A DNA stretch of 64,000 bases from MD308 sp051888795 (GCA_051888795.1 JBJFCD010000213.1:45797-109796); one strand, 5' to 3'. Shown: positions 44,955-53,998, numbered from the stretch's first letter. Program-made: numbers and translations. The notes: a model not told the origin generated them from the letters alone.

Positions 44955-46139
44955 TTATTTTCCGTTTTTCTTTATAAAATCTTCATATAACGGTGACATC
45001 TGACGCAAATGATCTACTATTTCTTTTAAATTATCCACAACATAATCAATATCTTCTTTTGTAATTTCTTCATTTAATGTCAGACGAAGTGATCCATGCG
45101 CGATTTCATGAGGCAATCCAATTGCAAGAAGTACATGTGACGGATCGAGTGAACCTGATGTACATGCTGAGCCACTGGAAGCACAGATTCCTTTCATATC
45201 AAGTTTAATGAGAAGAGACTCACCTTCCACAAACCTGAAACTGAAGTTTGCATTATTCGGGAGACGTTTTGACGGATGTCCGTTAAGTTTTGTATACGGA
45301 ATCTCATTCATAACGCGACCGATCAGGTAATCCCTAAGCTCTGTTTCCTTTTTCGTACGTTCTTCCATGGTACGCATTGCACGAGAAACTGCTGTTCCTA
45401 TACCGATGATACCTGGCACATTCTCTGTACCGGCACGGCGCTTTCTCTCCTGTGCTCCGCCATGAACGAATGAACGGATCTTTACGCCTGTGCGGATATA
45501 CAAAAATCCTATTCCTTTAGGTCCATTTAATTTATGTCCGCTGGCACTTAACATATCAATGTGATACTCATCTACATTGATTGGAACCTGTGCAAACGCC
45601 TGTACCGCATCGGTGTGGAATAAAATCCCATGTTCTTTTGCAATCTCTCCTATTTCTTTAATCGGCTGGATAGTTCCAATCTCATTGTTTGCAAACATCA
45701 CAGAAATCAGAATAGTAGTCGGACGTATAGCAGCTTTCAGATCTTCAAGCTTTACCACTCCGTTTTCATCCACATCAAGATATGTCACTTCAAATCCTCT
45801 TTTTTCGAGGTATTCTCCGGTGTGTAAAATTGCATGATGTTCGATTTTTGTAGTGATAATATGGTTTCCTTTATCAGCATAAGCCTCAGCTGTTGCTTTG
45901 AGAGCCCAGTTATCAGATTCTGATCCACCGGCTGTAAAATATATCTCATTTGTCTTAGCTCCAAGTGCATTCGCGATTGCTTCTCTCTGCTTTGTAATCT
46001 CTTCTTTATTCTTCGCTCCAATTCCATATACGCTGGATGGATTCCCAAAATTTTCCGTAAAATACGGGAGCATTGCATCCACTACTTCAGGTGCTGTTTT
46101 TGTTGTCGCAGCGTTATCAAGGTATATTAATTTGTCCAT
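44955..46139 (-). CDS. iscS: Cysteine desulfurase
   Basis: PLP enzyme that takes sulfur from cysteine for Fe-S clusters and thiolated tRNA. 394 residues: IYLDNAATTKTAPEV at the N-terminus, PLP lysine in SASGHKLNGPKGIGFLY, and the mobile catalytic Cys in CASSGSACTSGSLDPSHVL, the longer IscS/NifS loop. It follows iscR (58 bp) and precedes iscU. NifS is an equally used name for clostridial orthologues. Confidence 0.96.
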   Translation of the reverse strand: MDKLIYLDNAATTKTAPEVVDAMLPYFTENFGNPSSVYGIGAKNKEEITKQREAIANALGAKTNEIYFTAGGSESDNWALKATAEAYADKGNHIITTKIEHHAILHTGEYLEKRGFEVTYLDVDENGVVKLEDLKAAIRPTTILISVMFANNEIGTIQPIKEIGEIAKEHGILFHTDAVQAFAQVPINVDEYHIDMLSASGHKLNGPKGIGFLYIRTGVKIRSFVHGGAQERKRRAGTENVPGIIGIGTAVSRAMRTMEERTKKETELRDYLIGRVMNEIPYTKLNGHPSKRLPNNANFSFRFVEGESLLIKLDMKGICASSGSACTSGSLDPSHVLLAIGLPHEIAHGSLRLTLNEEITKEDIDYVVDNLKEIVDHLRQMSPLYEDFIKKNGK

Positions 46140-46197
46140 GTCTCTTCCTCCATTTTCTGTATATATAATGATTCAATATAAAATTACTGAAATATTA

Positions 46198-46656
46198 TTA
46201 ACTGCCACACATTGGCTTTTCGCAATCTCCATCCGGATTGATTCGTCTGCTTTCCGTCACAAGCTCTTCAAGTTTAATCTCGTCAACTGTTTTTGTAATG
46301 CTTTCATTAATTTTCTGCCAAACATATTTCGTAACGCAACCATCCGAAGCACTGCATCCCTCTTCCGGATCAAAAGCACCACATTTTACCGGCTCCAGAC
46401 TGCCTTCCAGCGCGCGGAGCACATCACCGACAGAAATATCTTTCATATCTTTTGCAAGCACATATCCTCCTGAGGCCCCCCGGATACTTTTGACCAGCCC
46501 TGCTTTTTTCAGCATTGCAACTAACTGCTCCAGATATCTTTCCGAGATATTCTGTCTCGCAGCAATACTGCTGATGGAAACCGGGTCACTCTCACTGTAT
46601 CTCGCCAGATCAATGATCGCCCGCAGTCCATATCTTCCTTTTGTAGAAAGTTTCAA
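46198..46656 (-). CDS. iscR: Rrf2-family regulator with Fe-S cysteines (IscR type)
   Basis: 152 residues. An N-terminal winged helix (MKLSTKGRYGLRAIIDLA, then ISERYLEQLVAMLKKAGLV) and three cluster cysteines C92, C101 and C107 (KCGAF, GCSASDGC) mark IscR. It should repress its operon when it holds a cluster. The start codon is TTG at 46654-46656, with AAGGTG upstream. The C-terminal end has two more Cys (DGDCEKPMCGS). A palindrome at 46678-46694 between promoter and gene is the likely operator. Confidence 0.93.
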   Translation of the reverse strand: MKLSTKGRYGLRAIIDLARYSESDPVSISSIAARQNISERYLEQLVAMLKKAGLVKSIRGASGGYVLAKDMKDISVGDVLRALEGSLEPVKCGAFDPEEGCSASDGCVTKYVWQKINESITKTVDEIKLEELVTESRRINPDGDCEKPMCGS

Positions 46657-46677
46657 TCTCTCACCTTCTTTGTAATT

Positions 46678-46694
46678 CCTAGTTATTTACTAGG
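46678..46694. promoter_or_regulatory. Palindromic operator for IscR
   Basis: CCTAGTtatttACTAGG, a perfect 6-bp inverted repeat with a 5-bp centre, lies 15 bp downstream of the -10 of the iscR promoter. Position and symmetry fit autoregulation by an Rrf2 dimer; the assignment is inference. Confidence 0.65.
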
Positions 46695-46708
46695 CTTTCT
46701 TCTTATGT

Positions 46709-46737
46709 AGAATACCACCGAGCAAAATGTCTGTCAA
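46709..46737 (-). promoter_or_regulatory. Sigma-A promoter for iscR-iscS-iscU-mnmA
   Basis: Consensus TTGACA (46732-46737), 17-bp spacer, TATTCT (46709-46714) on the minus strand, about 50 bp before the TTG start. Confidence 0.78.
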
Positions 46738-46874
46738 GGTTTTCAATCACATTAAACTAAAATTTATCAGCCACCGAATTTTATCAAGTTGATTTCTGAA
46801 ATGTCTCGGAAGAATATGCATGATTGTTCCTGATTTTGAATATGTTTAAACAACGAGCTTTAGGAGCTGTGATT

Positions 46875-48206
46875 ATGTCTGTTAAACGTACCATTTTAAA
46901 AGGAACTGTCATACTTACGCTGACTGGATTTGCGACAAGATTTATGGGGTTTTTTTACCGGATTTTTTTGAGCCATACATTTGGTGAAGAGGGTGTCGGA
47001 CTTTATCAGCTTATTTTTCCGGTTTATGCACTTTGCTTTTCACTGACATCTGCCGGAATAGAAACGGCCCTTGCAAGATGTGTTGCAAAACGAATGTCTG
47101 TCGGTCGGGAAGATGAAGCAAGAAAGCTTCTGTATACCAGTCTGTTTCTGTCAGTCAGTGCTTCTTGTATTGTCACACTTTTTTTGCAAAAATATGCGGG
47201 AATAATTTCATCTGATTTTTTGAAAGAAGAAAGATGTGCTGATTTTTTAATTATTTTATCCTATGCATTTCCATTTGCATCTGTCCACAGTTGCATTATC
47301 GGATATTACTTTGGTCTGAAAGAGACAAAAATCCCTGCCTACTCCCAATTAATTGAACAGGTGGTACGAATTTTGTCTGTATATCTGCTTTATCTTGCCG
47401 GTATAAAAAACGGAATTCAATTTGGCATTTCCATTGCAGTAGCAGGTCTTGTCACCGGAGAAATCGCTTCGTCTCTTTTTTGCTTACGAGCGATTACCAG
47501 AAAAATCTGTCTCTACAACAAACTTCCGAAACTGACAGGAGGAATTTTATCTTACACAAAATATGTAAAAGAATTACTTTTCCTTTCCTGCCCTTTGACT
47601 GCCAGCAGAGTTCTGTTAAATATCCTTCAGAGCATAGAAGCTGTCTCCATTCCTTTGAAGCTTCAGCAGTACGGTATGACGACATATAATGCTCTCAGTA
47701 CCTATGGTGTACTGACTGGAATGGCACTTCCATGTGTCTTATTTCCATCGGCAATTACCAACTCTGTTTCAACAATGCTTCTACCCACAGTTGCAGAGGC
47801 TCAGACTTTAAACCGACGTCATCAGATGATCACAATCATAAAAAAAAGTGCATGCTACTGTGTATTACTTGGAAGTGCATGCTGTATTTTCCTTTTATTT
47901 TTCGGTCAATGGATAGGTTATTATCTGTTCACAAGCCGTCTTGCAGGAGATTTTATTGTCACACTGGCATGGATGTGTCCATTCCTTTATACTAACACCA
48001 CTCTCATCAGTATAATAAACGGAATCGGCAAGACAACTCTCTCATTTTTAATCAACACAGCGGGGCTGGGAATAAGAATTATGAGTGTATTCTTTCTGAT
48101 TCCTTTATTTGGAGTAAAAGGATATCTTTGGGGACTACTCTTAAGCCAGCTTGGTACTTTTATCCTATGCCTGAGCTATTTGGCTCATTATCTCAGGAAA
48201 CAATAA
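46875..48206 (+). CDS. MOP-superfamily flippase, SpoVB-like
   Basis: 443 residues, about 14 hydrophobic segments in the MurJ/SpoVB/MATE layout. The opening KGTVILTLTGFATRFMGFFYRIFLSHTFGEEGVGLYQL is split here by a short loop and is the standard SpoVB/YtgP start, with PxxLT- and GLxSG-like signatures inside (SAGIETALARCVAKR). Such proteins move lipid-linked wall or polysaccharide precursors across the membrane; SpoVB acts in spore cortex formation. TAGGAG lies 8 bp before the ATG at 46875. The upstream in-frame start has no site. Divergent from iscR. No clear sporulation-type promoter was found. Confidence 0.85.
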   Translation: MSVKRTILKGTVILTLTGFATRFMGFFYRIFLSHTFGEEGVGLYQLIFPVYALCFSLTSAGIETALARCVAKRMSVGREDEARKLLYTSLFLSVSASCIVTLFLQKYAGIISSDFLKEERCADFLIILSYAFPFASVHSCIIGYYFGLKETKIPAYSQLIEQVVRILSVYLLYLAGIKNGIQFGISIAVAGLVTGEIASSLFCLRAITRKICLYNKLPKLTGGILSYTKYVKELLFLSCPLTASRVLLNILQSIEAVSIPLKLQQYGMTTYNALSTYGVLTGMALPCVLFPSAITNSVSTMLLPTVAEAQTLNRRHQMITIIKKSACYCVLLGSACCIFLLFFGQWIGYYLFTSRLAGDFIVTLAWMCPFLYTNTTLISIINGIGKTTLSFLINTAGLGIRIMSVFFLIPLFGVKGYLWGLLLSQLGTFILCLSYLAHYLRKQ

Positions 48207-48250
48207 AATGACCCGTTCCATTTCCTGCCGTTTACAACACATAACAGATA

Positions 48251-48790
48251 TTACAGTGTCCGGATAAACATTTGCATGATTACAGGATTTACATAACATT
48301 CAAGCAGAATTCCTAACCCCAGGAAGAGAAAAAAAGCAGCTGTTTTGGAGGTATCCCACCGTATCTCCGGATAGAAATAAAGATACCAAAGCAAAAGAAG
48401 ATATCCTGCAATATAAAATGCGAAATGAGGTACCAACGCAATCAGGCAAAGCAAAATTCCTTTAATTCCCATTTTCATCACAGCAGATGTGATAAGAAGA
48501 CCGCTTGAAAAGCCTGTCCACAGCAAAAATACTGTTACAGCAGCTTTCCGTATTCTCGTGCTTCCCAAAGCCGAGAGCAAAATAACCGGTGTAACTCTGA
48601 TTTTTGTAACATACCATAGATAATTTACAACATCTATATCAGCGACACCATACTGGCTTAAAAAATACTCATTAAATATTCCCATGCTGGCAATATAATC
48701 TTTTGACTGAAAATTTGCATACAGAATCCCAGCAAAAAAACCCAGCATATAATAGAAAACAAAAAGCTTCTTATTTTCCCGTATCTTCAC
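48251..48790 (-). CDS. spoIIM: Stage II sporulation protein M-like
   Basis: 179 residues with five membrane segments. SpoIIM helps the septal peptidoglycan degradation complex that drives engulfment in the mother cell. The family pattern is an N-terminal helix (FVFYYMLGFFAGILYAN), a soluble loop, then four helices and GIKGILLCLIALVPHF. The start is a GTG at 48788-48790, chosen because AAGGAG lies 8 bp upstream; the longer frame begins with TTG inside that leader. It is convergent with the SpoVB-like gene. A sigma-E-type promoter lies just upstream. Confidence 0.82.
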   Translation of the reverse strand: MKIRENKKLFVFYYMLGFFAGILYANFQSKDYIASMGIFNEYFLSQYGVADIDVVNYLWYVTKIRVTPVILLSALGSTRIRKAAVTVFLLWTGFSSGLLITSAVMKMGIKGILLCLIALVPHFAFYIAGYLLLLWYLYFYPEIRWDTSKTAAFFLFLGLGILLECYVNPVIMQMFIRTL

Positions 48791-48819
48791 AAAACACTCT
48801 CCTTCGCTCAAGATACTTC

Positions 48820-48848
48820 ATTATATGTCTGGGTTTTCTCTATTATGT
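48820..48848 (-). promoter_or_regulatory. Possible sigma-E promoter for spoIIM
   Basis: Minus strand CATATAAT (48820-48827) is close to the sigma-E -10 CATACAMT, and ACATAAT (48842-48848) resembles the -35 KMATATT with a 14-bp spacer. Because TATAAT is also present, a weak sigma-A promoter is possible. Confidence 0.45.
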
Positions 48849-48857
48849 TGATTTTTT

Positions 48858-49397
48858 CTAATTTACATATTTATCTGCATATGCAAGAATTGCTGCTACA
48901 GTTTTTGAGTCTTCCATCTCGCCGGCATATATTTTTTTCTTTAACTCTTCCACTGTATAAGCCTTCACTGTTACATACTCTGCATCATCCAGTTTCTGCG
49001 CAGAAGGTTCTAAATCTTTTGCTACATAGATGTCAATCTTTTCATTGCAGAGCGCAACCGTTGTGCGAAGTGTAAGGAGCCATTCCAGATGATCCGACCG
49101 GTATCCTGTCTCTTCCTCAAGCTCTCTTGCCGCACATTCTATCCCAGGCTCATCAGGTGCATCCAACTTTCCTGCCGGAAGTTCCAGTGTTTCTCTCTCC
49201 AGTGCATTACGGTACTGGGTTACCATAAGGATTCTTCCGTCATCAAGAACCGGCACAACTGCCGCTGCCCCATCATGATGAATGTAGTCCCATACTTCTT
49301 TTGTACCATTGGCAAATTCCATATAATCCTTATATACTTTGACAACCGTCCCTTCATATGCCAATTCTCTTTTCACACGTTTTACTTCATCGCTCAT
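48858..49397 (-). CDS. NUDIX hydrolase, ADP-ribose pyrophosphatase type
   Basis: Probably hydrolyses ADP-ribose to AMP and ribose-5-phosphate. 179 residues; the NUDIX box runs GKLDAPDEPGIECAARELEE then ETGY, preceded by LELPA as in NudF/YqkG. The domain order (N-terminal strand with VWDYIHHDGAAAVVPVLDD) is the ADPRase one. It is 18 bp after larE and may share its transcript. The start has AAGGGAAGA. Confidence 0.9.
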   Translation of the reverse strand: MSDEVKRVKRELAYEGTVVKVYKDYMEFANGTKEVWDYIHHDGAAAVVPVLDDGRILMVTQYRNALERETLELPAGKLDAPDEPGIECAARELEEETGYRSDHLEWLLTLRTTVALCNEKIDIYVAKDLEPSAQKLDDAEYVTVKAYTVEELKKKIYAGEMEDSKTVAAILAYADKYVN

Positions 49398-49415
49398 ATT
49401 CTTCCCTTCTTTCTG

Positions 49416-50237
49416 CTACAACGTTTCATTCATACTGCCTGTTCTGTACCCCATAAGATCCAGAGTTATATATGTAAAGCCAAGATTCTTTAGCTCTTTT
49501 ACAATCTTTTCTCTCGTTTCCGGCTGCATAATTTGGGGAAATTCATCCGGCATAACCTCAATCCGGGCCATTTTCCCATGAATCCTTACTCTCAGCTGAT
49601 GAAATCCAAGATCCAATAAAAGCTGTTCTGCTTTATCAACCATCATAAGTTTTTCTTTTGTAATCGTTTCTCCATAGACAAATCTGGATGACAGACATGC
49701 AAATGACTGTTTTTCCCATGTAGAAAGCCCCATCTTTTTAGAGAGAGTTCTTATCTCTGCTTTGGACAACTCCACATGCCGAAGAGGACTTTTGATTCCC
49801 AATTCTGCTACTGCCTGAAGCCCCGGTCTGTAATCTCCATTATCATCTGTATTTGATCCTTCCGCCACATACCGGATCTCATTTTCCTCCGCTATTTTAA
49901 GTATTTTCTCAAAAAGCTCATGTTTACAGAGATAGCATCTGTTCTTAGGATTCTTACAGAATCCTTCTATTTCTAATTCCTCCGATTGTACAATAATATG
50001 CTTTATTCCCTCTTTTTCACAAAACGCCTTTGCTTCCTTTAACTCTCTCTCAGGAAAAGAACAGGATTGTGCAGTGACGGCAATCACCTGATCCTTGAGC
50101 GTATCATGAGCAACTTTCAAAAGGAAAGTAGAGTCAACACCACTTGAAAATGCAATTGCGACACTTCCAAGTTCTAATAAATATTTTTTCAGATTTTCAA
50201 GCTTCTCTTCTGCTTCAACATCTGTATTCATATGCAT
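49416..50237 (-). CDS. larE: ATP-dependent sacrificial sulfur transferase, LarE
   Basis: LarE gives sulfur to the pyridinium ring of the nickel-pincer cofactor. 273 residues: PP-loop VAIAFSSGVDSTFLL (27-41), C101 and C104 in NRCYLCKHE, and C181 in SFACLSSRF. Single-Cys LarE uses only the last; three cysteines fit the cluster-bearing form described for some LarE. The start at 50237 has GGAGG 8 bp away, while the long upstream extension lacks one. No larA, larB or larC lies in the window, so it may serve a partner elsewhere or another thiolation. NUDIX follows. Confidence 0.88.
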   Translation of the reverse strand: MHMNTDVEAEEKLENLKKYLLELGSVAIAFSSGVDSTFLLKVAHDTLKDQVIAVTAQSCSFPERELKEAKAFCEKEGIKHIIVQSEELEIEGFCKNPKNRCYLCKHELFEKILKIAEENEIRYVAEGSNTDDNGDYRPGLQAVAELGIKSPLRHVELSKAEIRTLSKKMGLSTWEKQSFACLSSRFVYGETITKEKLMMVDKAEQLLLDLGFHQLRVRIHGKMARIEVMPDEFPQIMQPETREKIVKELKNLGFTYITLDLMGYRTGSMNETL

Positions 50238-50352
50238 TTCAAACACCTCCGCAATAATCATTTCTATTCTTTTACACATGGCTATATAAAATAATTGCCA
50301 TGTGCGATTCTCTTTTTCATGATAATAACACACTTATAATATCCTGTAAAAT

Positions 50353-50386
50353 GAAAACAGAATCGGATTTCTCCGATTCTGTTTCT
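50353..50386 (-). terminator. Terminator after rny
   Basis: Perfect 13-bp stem (AAACAGAATCGGA at 50355-50367 with its complement 50372-50384) followed on the minus strand by TTTTCATTTT, 10 bp after the rny stop. Confidence 0.88.
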
Positions 50387-50395
50387 ATTTATCTT

Positions 50396-51952
50396 CTACT
50401 TGGCATAATCAGTAACACGCGATTCACGGATTACATTGACTTTAATCTGTCCAGGATATTCTAACTCATACTCAATCTGTTTTGCAATATCTCTGGCCAT
50501 CAATACCATATCTGCATCAGATACTTGCTCTGGAACTACCATAACACGAATCTCTCTACCTGCCTGAATAGCAAAAGATTTATCAACACCCTTAAACTGG
50601 TTGGTGATATCTTCTAATTGTTTTAACCTGTTTGTATATGTTTCCAATGTTTCTCTTCTTGCACCCGGTCTTGCTGCAGAAATAGTATCTGCCGCCTGAA
50701 CAACGCATGCAATCAGAGTTTCCGGTTCTACATCGCCATGATGCGCCTCTACTGCATTAATTACAGTCGCTGATTCTTTGTATTTTCTACATAAATCCAC
50801 ACCAATCTGAATATGAGAACCTTCCACATCATGGTCAATAGATTTACCGATGTCATGTAAAAGTCCGGCTCTCTTCGCCACTCTGACATCAAGTCCAATC
50901 TCACCGGCAAGAAGTCCGGCAAGTTGTGAAACTTCTATAGAATGCTTTAACGCATTCTGACCATAACTTGTTCTAAACTTCATTCTACCAAGAAGTTTAA
51001 TCAGCTCCGGATGAATTCCGTGAACACCAACTTCAAGTGCTGCTGCTTCACCTTCTTCACGAATCATTGCGTCAACTTCTTTTTGCGCTTTTTCCACCAT
51101 CTCCTCAATTCTTGCCGGGTGAATACGTCCGTCAACAATCAGTTTTTCAAGCGCAATTCTCGCAACTTCTCTTCTTATTGGATCAAAGCCGGATAATACT
51201 ACGGCTTCCGGAGTATCATCAATAATCAATTCTACACCGGTCATAGTCTCCAGCGTTCGAATGTTACGTCCCTCTCTACCAATAATTCTGCCTTTCATCT
51301 CATCGCTTGGAAGCTGAACAACTGAGATTGTAGTCTCAGCTACGTGATCAGCCGCACATCTCTGAATAGCAGTAACAACATATTCCCTTGCCTTTTTATC
51401 TGCTTCTTCTTTTGCCTGCGTCTCCAACTCTTTGACTAATTTGGCAGTGTCATGTTTCACATCTTCTTCAACAGTTTTCAACAAATATTCTTTTGCTTGT
51501 TCGGAGGTAAGTCCTGAGATTCTTTCTAGTTCCTGTACTCTTTGTCTGCCCAGCTCTTCCACTTTCGCTTCACGCTGTTTCAGTTGTTCTTCTTTTGCTG
51601 CAAATCCTGCTTCACGCTTCTCGATGGCGTCGGACTTTTTGTCTAAGGCCTCTTCCTTGGAAAGGACACGCTTCTCATAACGCTGTAACTCTGCTCTTCG
51701 CTCCTTGGTCTCTTTTTCAAGTTCATTCTTATTCTTGATAGATTCCTCTTTAATTTCCAAGAGAGACTCCTTTTTCTTTGCTTCAGCCGTCTTCACTGCG
51801 TCATCAATGATCTCACGTGCTTTTGCTTCTGCATTTCCAATCTTAGACTCAGCATTACTCTTCAGATTGGCAACCGTAACAAAATGACTGATGACTGCCG
51901 CTGCTATGATAAGCACTACTGCAATTGCAATAATGAATCCACTACTTAGCAC
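50396..51952 (-). CDS. rny: Ribonuclease Y
   Basis: Membrane-bound endoribonuclease that starts mRNA decay. 518 residues: membrane helix 4-25 (SGFIIAIAVVLIIAAAVI), a long coiled coil (about 30-190) rich in Glu/Lys, KH domain with IGREGRNIRTLE, and HD domain with LLHDIGKSIDHD. The start is GTG (51950-51952) with AAGGAGG 7 bp away. It follows recX and has its own promoter, whose -35 overlaps the recX stop codon. Confidence 0.97.
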   Translation of the reverse strand: MLSSGFIIAIAVVLIIAAAVISHFVTVANLKSNAESKIGNAEAKAREIIDDAVKTAEAKKKESLLEIKEESIKNKNELEKETKERRAELQRYEKRVLSKEEALDKKSDAIEKREAGFAAKEEQLKQREAKVEELGRQRVQELERISGLTSEQAKEYLLKTVEEDVKHDTAKLVKELETQAKEEADKKAREYVVTAIQRCAADHVAETTISVVQLPSDEMKGRIIGREGRNIRTLETMTGVELIIDDTPEAVVLSGFDPIRREVARIALEKLIVDGRIHPARIEEMVEKAQKEVDAMIREEGEAAALEVGVHGIHPELIKLLGRMKFRTSYGQNALKHSIEVSQLAGLLAGEIGLDVRVAKRAGLLHDIGKSIDHDVEGSHIQIGVDLCRKYKESATVINAVEAHHGDVEPETLIACVVQAADTISAARPGARRETLETYTNRLKQLEDITNQFKGVDKSFAIQAGREIRVMVVPEQVSDADMVLMARDIAKQIEYELEYPGQIKVNVIRESRVTDYAK

Positions 51953-51999
51953 AGGAGCACCTCCTTATTTAGTTTTCATTGTACAAATACAACACTTAA

Positions 52000-52028
52000 A
52001 TTTTATACTGTTTTAACAAAGATGTCAA
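52000..52028 (-). promoter_or_regulatory. Sigma-A promoter for rny
   Basis: Consensus TTGACA (52023-52028, across the recX stop), 17-bp spacer, TAAAAT (52000-52005), about 48 bp before the GTG start. Confidence 0.75.
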
Positions 52029-52639
52029 GCATTCCACTCAGAAACTTGTATTACCTGCCTTATATCGTCATATCCAAAACCTTTGCGCGTGAGAAATCCC
52101 AGAATTTTCCGGGTCTCTTTCCGGTCAGCGGTTTCCGGGTCATATTTTTTCTTCCTCAGAATCTCTGTAATGGCCTCCTTTGCATCTTCTCTTCCATAGC
52201 TTTCTTCAAAAGCCCTATCAATCACCTCTTTATCAAGCCCCTTTTGTATCATCTGTGCATAAAGCTCTTTTTTACTTTTTCTTTCCTTCCTGCACTCTAT
52301 AAAATTTCTGGCATAAGCATCGTCATTAATATATCCGAAAGATTTTACATATGCAATTGCCTCCTCTGTAATCTCATCCGGATAATGATCCTGCTTAAGC
52401 TTCTGACGAAGCTGTGATTCCGTTCGTCCCATAGCGTTCAAGAGATGCAGCGCACGAAGCTTTGCTCTCTTTAATATGACTTCTTTGTATATCTTATCAT
52501 ATATTTCTTTTTCAATCTTTTCTCCGACTGCAACATGATAACGAGAAAGTTCGCCTTTGTATAATACAAAAGCGAACTTTTCATCTATATACACTTTAAA
52601 TCTTGTCGTTGTCACAGCCTCAATTTTTGTGACGATCAT
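52025..52639 (-). CDS. recX: Regulatory protein RecX
   Basis: Binds RecA filaments and limits their activity. 204 residues of three-helix repeats: motifs LLNAMGRTESQLRQKL, AIAYVKSFGYINDDAYARNFIE and the C-terminal RKILGFLTRKGFGYDDI are family-typical. It starts 31 bp after recA, so the pair is one SOS unit. A short basic N-terminal barrel precedes the repeats. Confidence 0.93.
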   Translation of the reverse strand: MIVTKIEAVTTTRFKVYIDEKFAFVLYKGELSRYHVAVGEKIEKEIYDKIYKEVILKRAKLRALHLLNAMGRTESQLRQKLKQDHYPDEITEEAIAYVKSFGYINDDAYARNFIECRKERKSKKELYAQMIQKGLDKEVIDRAFEESYGREDAKEAITEILRKKKYDPETADRKETRKILGFLTRKGFGYDDIRQVIQVSEWNA

Positions 52640-52670
52640 TTATTTTAGTTATCCTCCGCTCTTATTCCGG

Positions 52671-53750
52671 CTACTCTTTTTCTTCATCCTTAGAAGCTTT
52701 CTTTCGTGTAGCTTTCACAGTAGTTTCCTGTTCTTCCGGCTCTTTTCCTTCACCGCCGAACTGATAATGTTCACGAATCTTTTTGTCCAGTTCTTCCATA
52801 ACATCAGGATGTTCTGTAAGATAATTCTTTGCATTTTCACGTCCCTGGCCAATCTTGTCTCCATTGTATGCGAACCAGGCTCCACTCTTATTTACAAGAT
52901 TAAGATTCACGGCCAGATCCAGAATATCTCCTTCCTTTGAGATACCTTTTCCAAACATAATATCAAATTCTGCTTCTTTAAACGGAGGTGCTATCTTATT
53001 CTTCACAATCTTTACACGAGTTCTGTTACCGATCATCTCTCCACTCTGCTTCAATGTCTCAATTCTGCGCACATCCATACGGATAGATGCATAGAACTTC
53101 AGCGCCCGTCCTCCTGTTGTCGTCTCCGGATTACCAAACATAACGCCAACCTTTTCACGCAGCTGGTTAATAAAGATGACAACACAGTTTGATTTGCTGA
53201 TCACCGGAGTCAGCTTTCTGAGAGCCTGTGACATCAGTCTTGCCTGAAGACCTACATGCGAATCTCCCATATCTCCCTCGATCTCCTGCCTTGGCACCAA
53301 TGCCGCAACTGAGTCAATGACAATAATATCCATTGCTCCGGAACGTACCATCGTCTCTGCAATCTCCAATGCCTGATCTCCACTGTCCGGCTGCGAGATA
53401 TAAAGTTCATCAATATCTACCCCTATATTCTTGGCATAAACAGGATCCAGCGCATGTTCTGCATCAATAAATCCTGCGATTCCGCCTCTTTTCTGTACTT
53501 CTGAGATCATATGAAGCGCAACTGTAGTCTTACCACTTGATTCCGGTCCATAGATCTCAACAATACGTCCCTTTGGGACTCCACCGAGACCAAGCGCGAT
53601 ATCCAGACTCAGAGAACCTGTAGGGACCGTCTCAACAGCGACCTGTGCTGCCGGATCTCCGAGCTTCATAACTGTTCCTTTACCAAAATCCTTCTCTAAT
53701 TTCGCAATTGCTGCCTCTAATGCTTTCTGCTTATTCTCATTAGCTGCCAT
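52671..53750 (-). CDS. recA: Recombinase RecA
   Basis: Strand exchange and LexA-cleavage coprotease. 359 residues: Walker A IYGPESSGKTTVALH (P-loop 68-75), DNA loop L1 and LFINQLREKVGVMFG-type L2 (VVIFINQLREKVGVMFGN region), and GGRALKFYASIRMDVRR. The C-terminal tail is acidic and Lys-rich. AAGGAG before the ATG. A LexA box lies 23 bp upstream, with recX downstream. Confidence 0.98.
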   Translation of the reverse strand: MAANENKQKALEAAIAKLEKDFGKGTVMKLGDPAAQVAVETVPTGSLSLDIALGLGGVPKGRIVEIYGPESSGKTTVALHMISEVQKRGGIAGFIDAEHALDPVYAKNIGVDIDELYISQPDSGDQALEIAETMVRSGAMDIIVIDSVAALVPRQEIEGDMGDSHVGLQARLMSQALRKLTPVISKSNCVVIFINQLREKVGVMFGNPETTTGGRALKFYASIRMDVRRIETLKQSGEMIGNRTRVKIVKNKIAPPFKEAEFDIMFGKGISKEGDILDLAVNLNLVNKSGAWFAYNGDKIGQGRENAKNYLTEHPDVMEELDKKIREHYQFGGEGKEPEEQETTVKATRKKASKDEEKE

Positions 53751-53772
53751 AATTAATTCTCCTTTTCGTTAT

Positions 53773-53786
53773 CGAACGAATGTTCG
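53773..53786. promoter_or_regulatory. LexA (SOS) box upstream of recA
   Basis: CGAACGAATGTTCG matches the Gram-positive LexA/DinR consensus CGAAC-RNRY-GTTCG exactly. It lies between the -10 and the start codon of recA, so LexA should block transcription. Confidence 0.92.
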
Positions 53787-53799
53787 CTATCTGGTTATT

Positions 53800-53828
53800 A
53801 TAGTATTATACTTGCCGCAAAATGTCAA
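53800..53828 (-). promoter_or_regulatory. Promoter of recA-recX
   Basis: TTGACA (53823-53828), 17-bp spacer, TACTAT (53800-53805). Alternative TATAAT boxes occur nearby with poorer spacing (12 or 20 bp), so the -10 choice is tentative. Confidence 0.6.
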
Positions 53829-53917
53829 TAGACAAATATTGTTTTCTTTTCGCCTAATAACCTGAAACATCCCCTTAAGATGAAAAAATCATATCACAGA
53901 TACTTTGTTTTATCAAG

Positions 53918-53970
53918 AAAATACCGCAGCGAAAGATTATCGTATATAATCAACTCTTTCGCTACGGTAT
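53918..53970 (-). terminator. Terminator after the DUF1292 gene
   Basis: A 16-bp stem with one mismatch (arms 53921-53936 and 53955-53970, ATACCG-AGCGAAAGA) and a T-rich tail on the minus strand. It ends the DUF1292 gene. Confidence 0.78.
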
Positions 53971-53998
53971 CTGTTATCCTGTCTGATAATTTCAGCTT

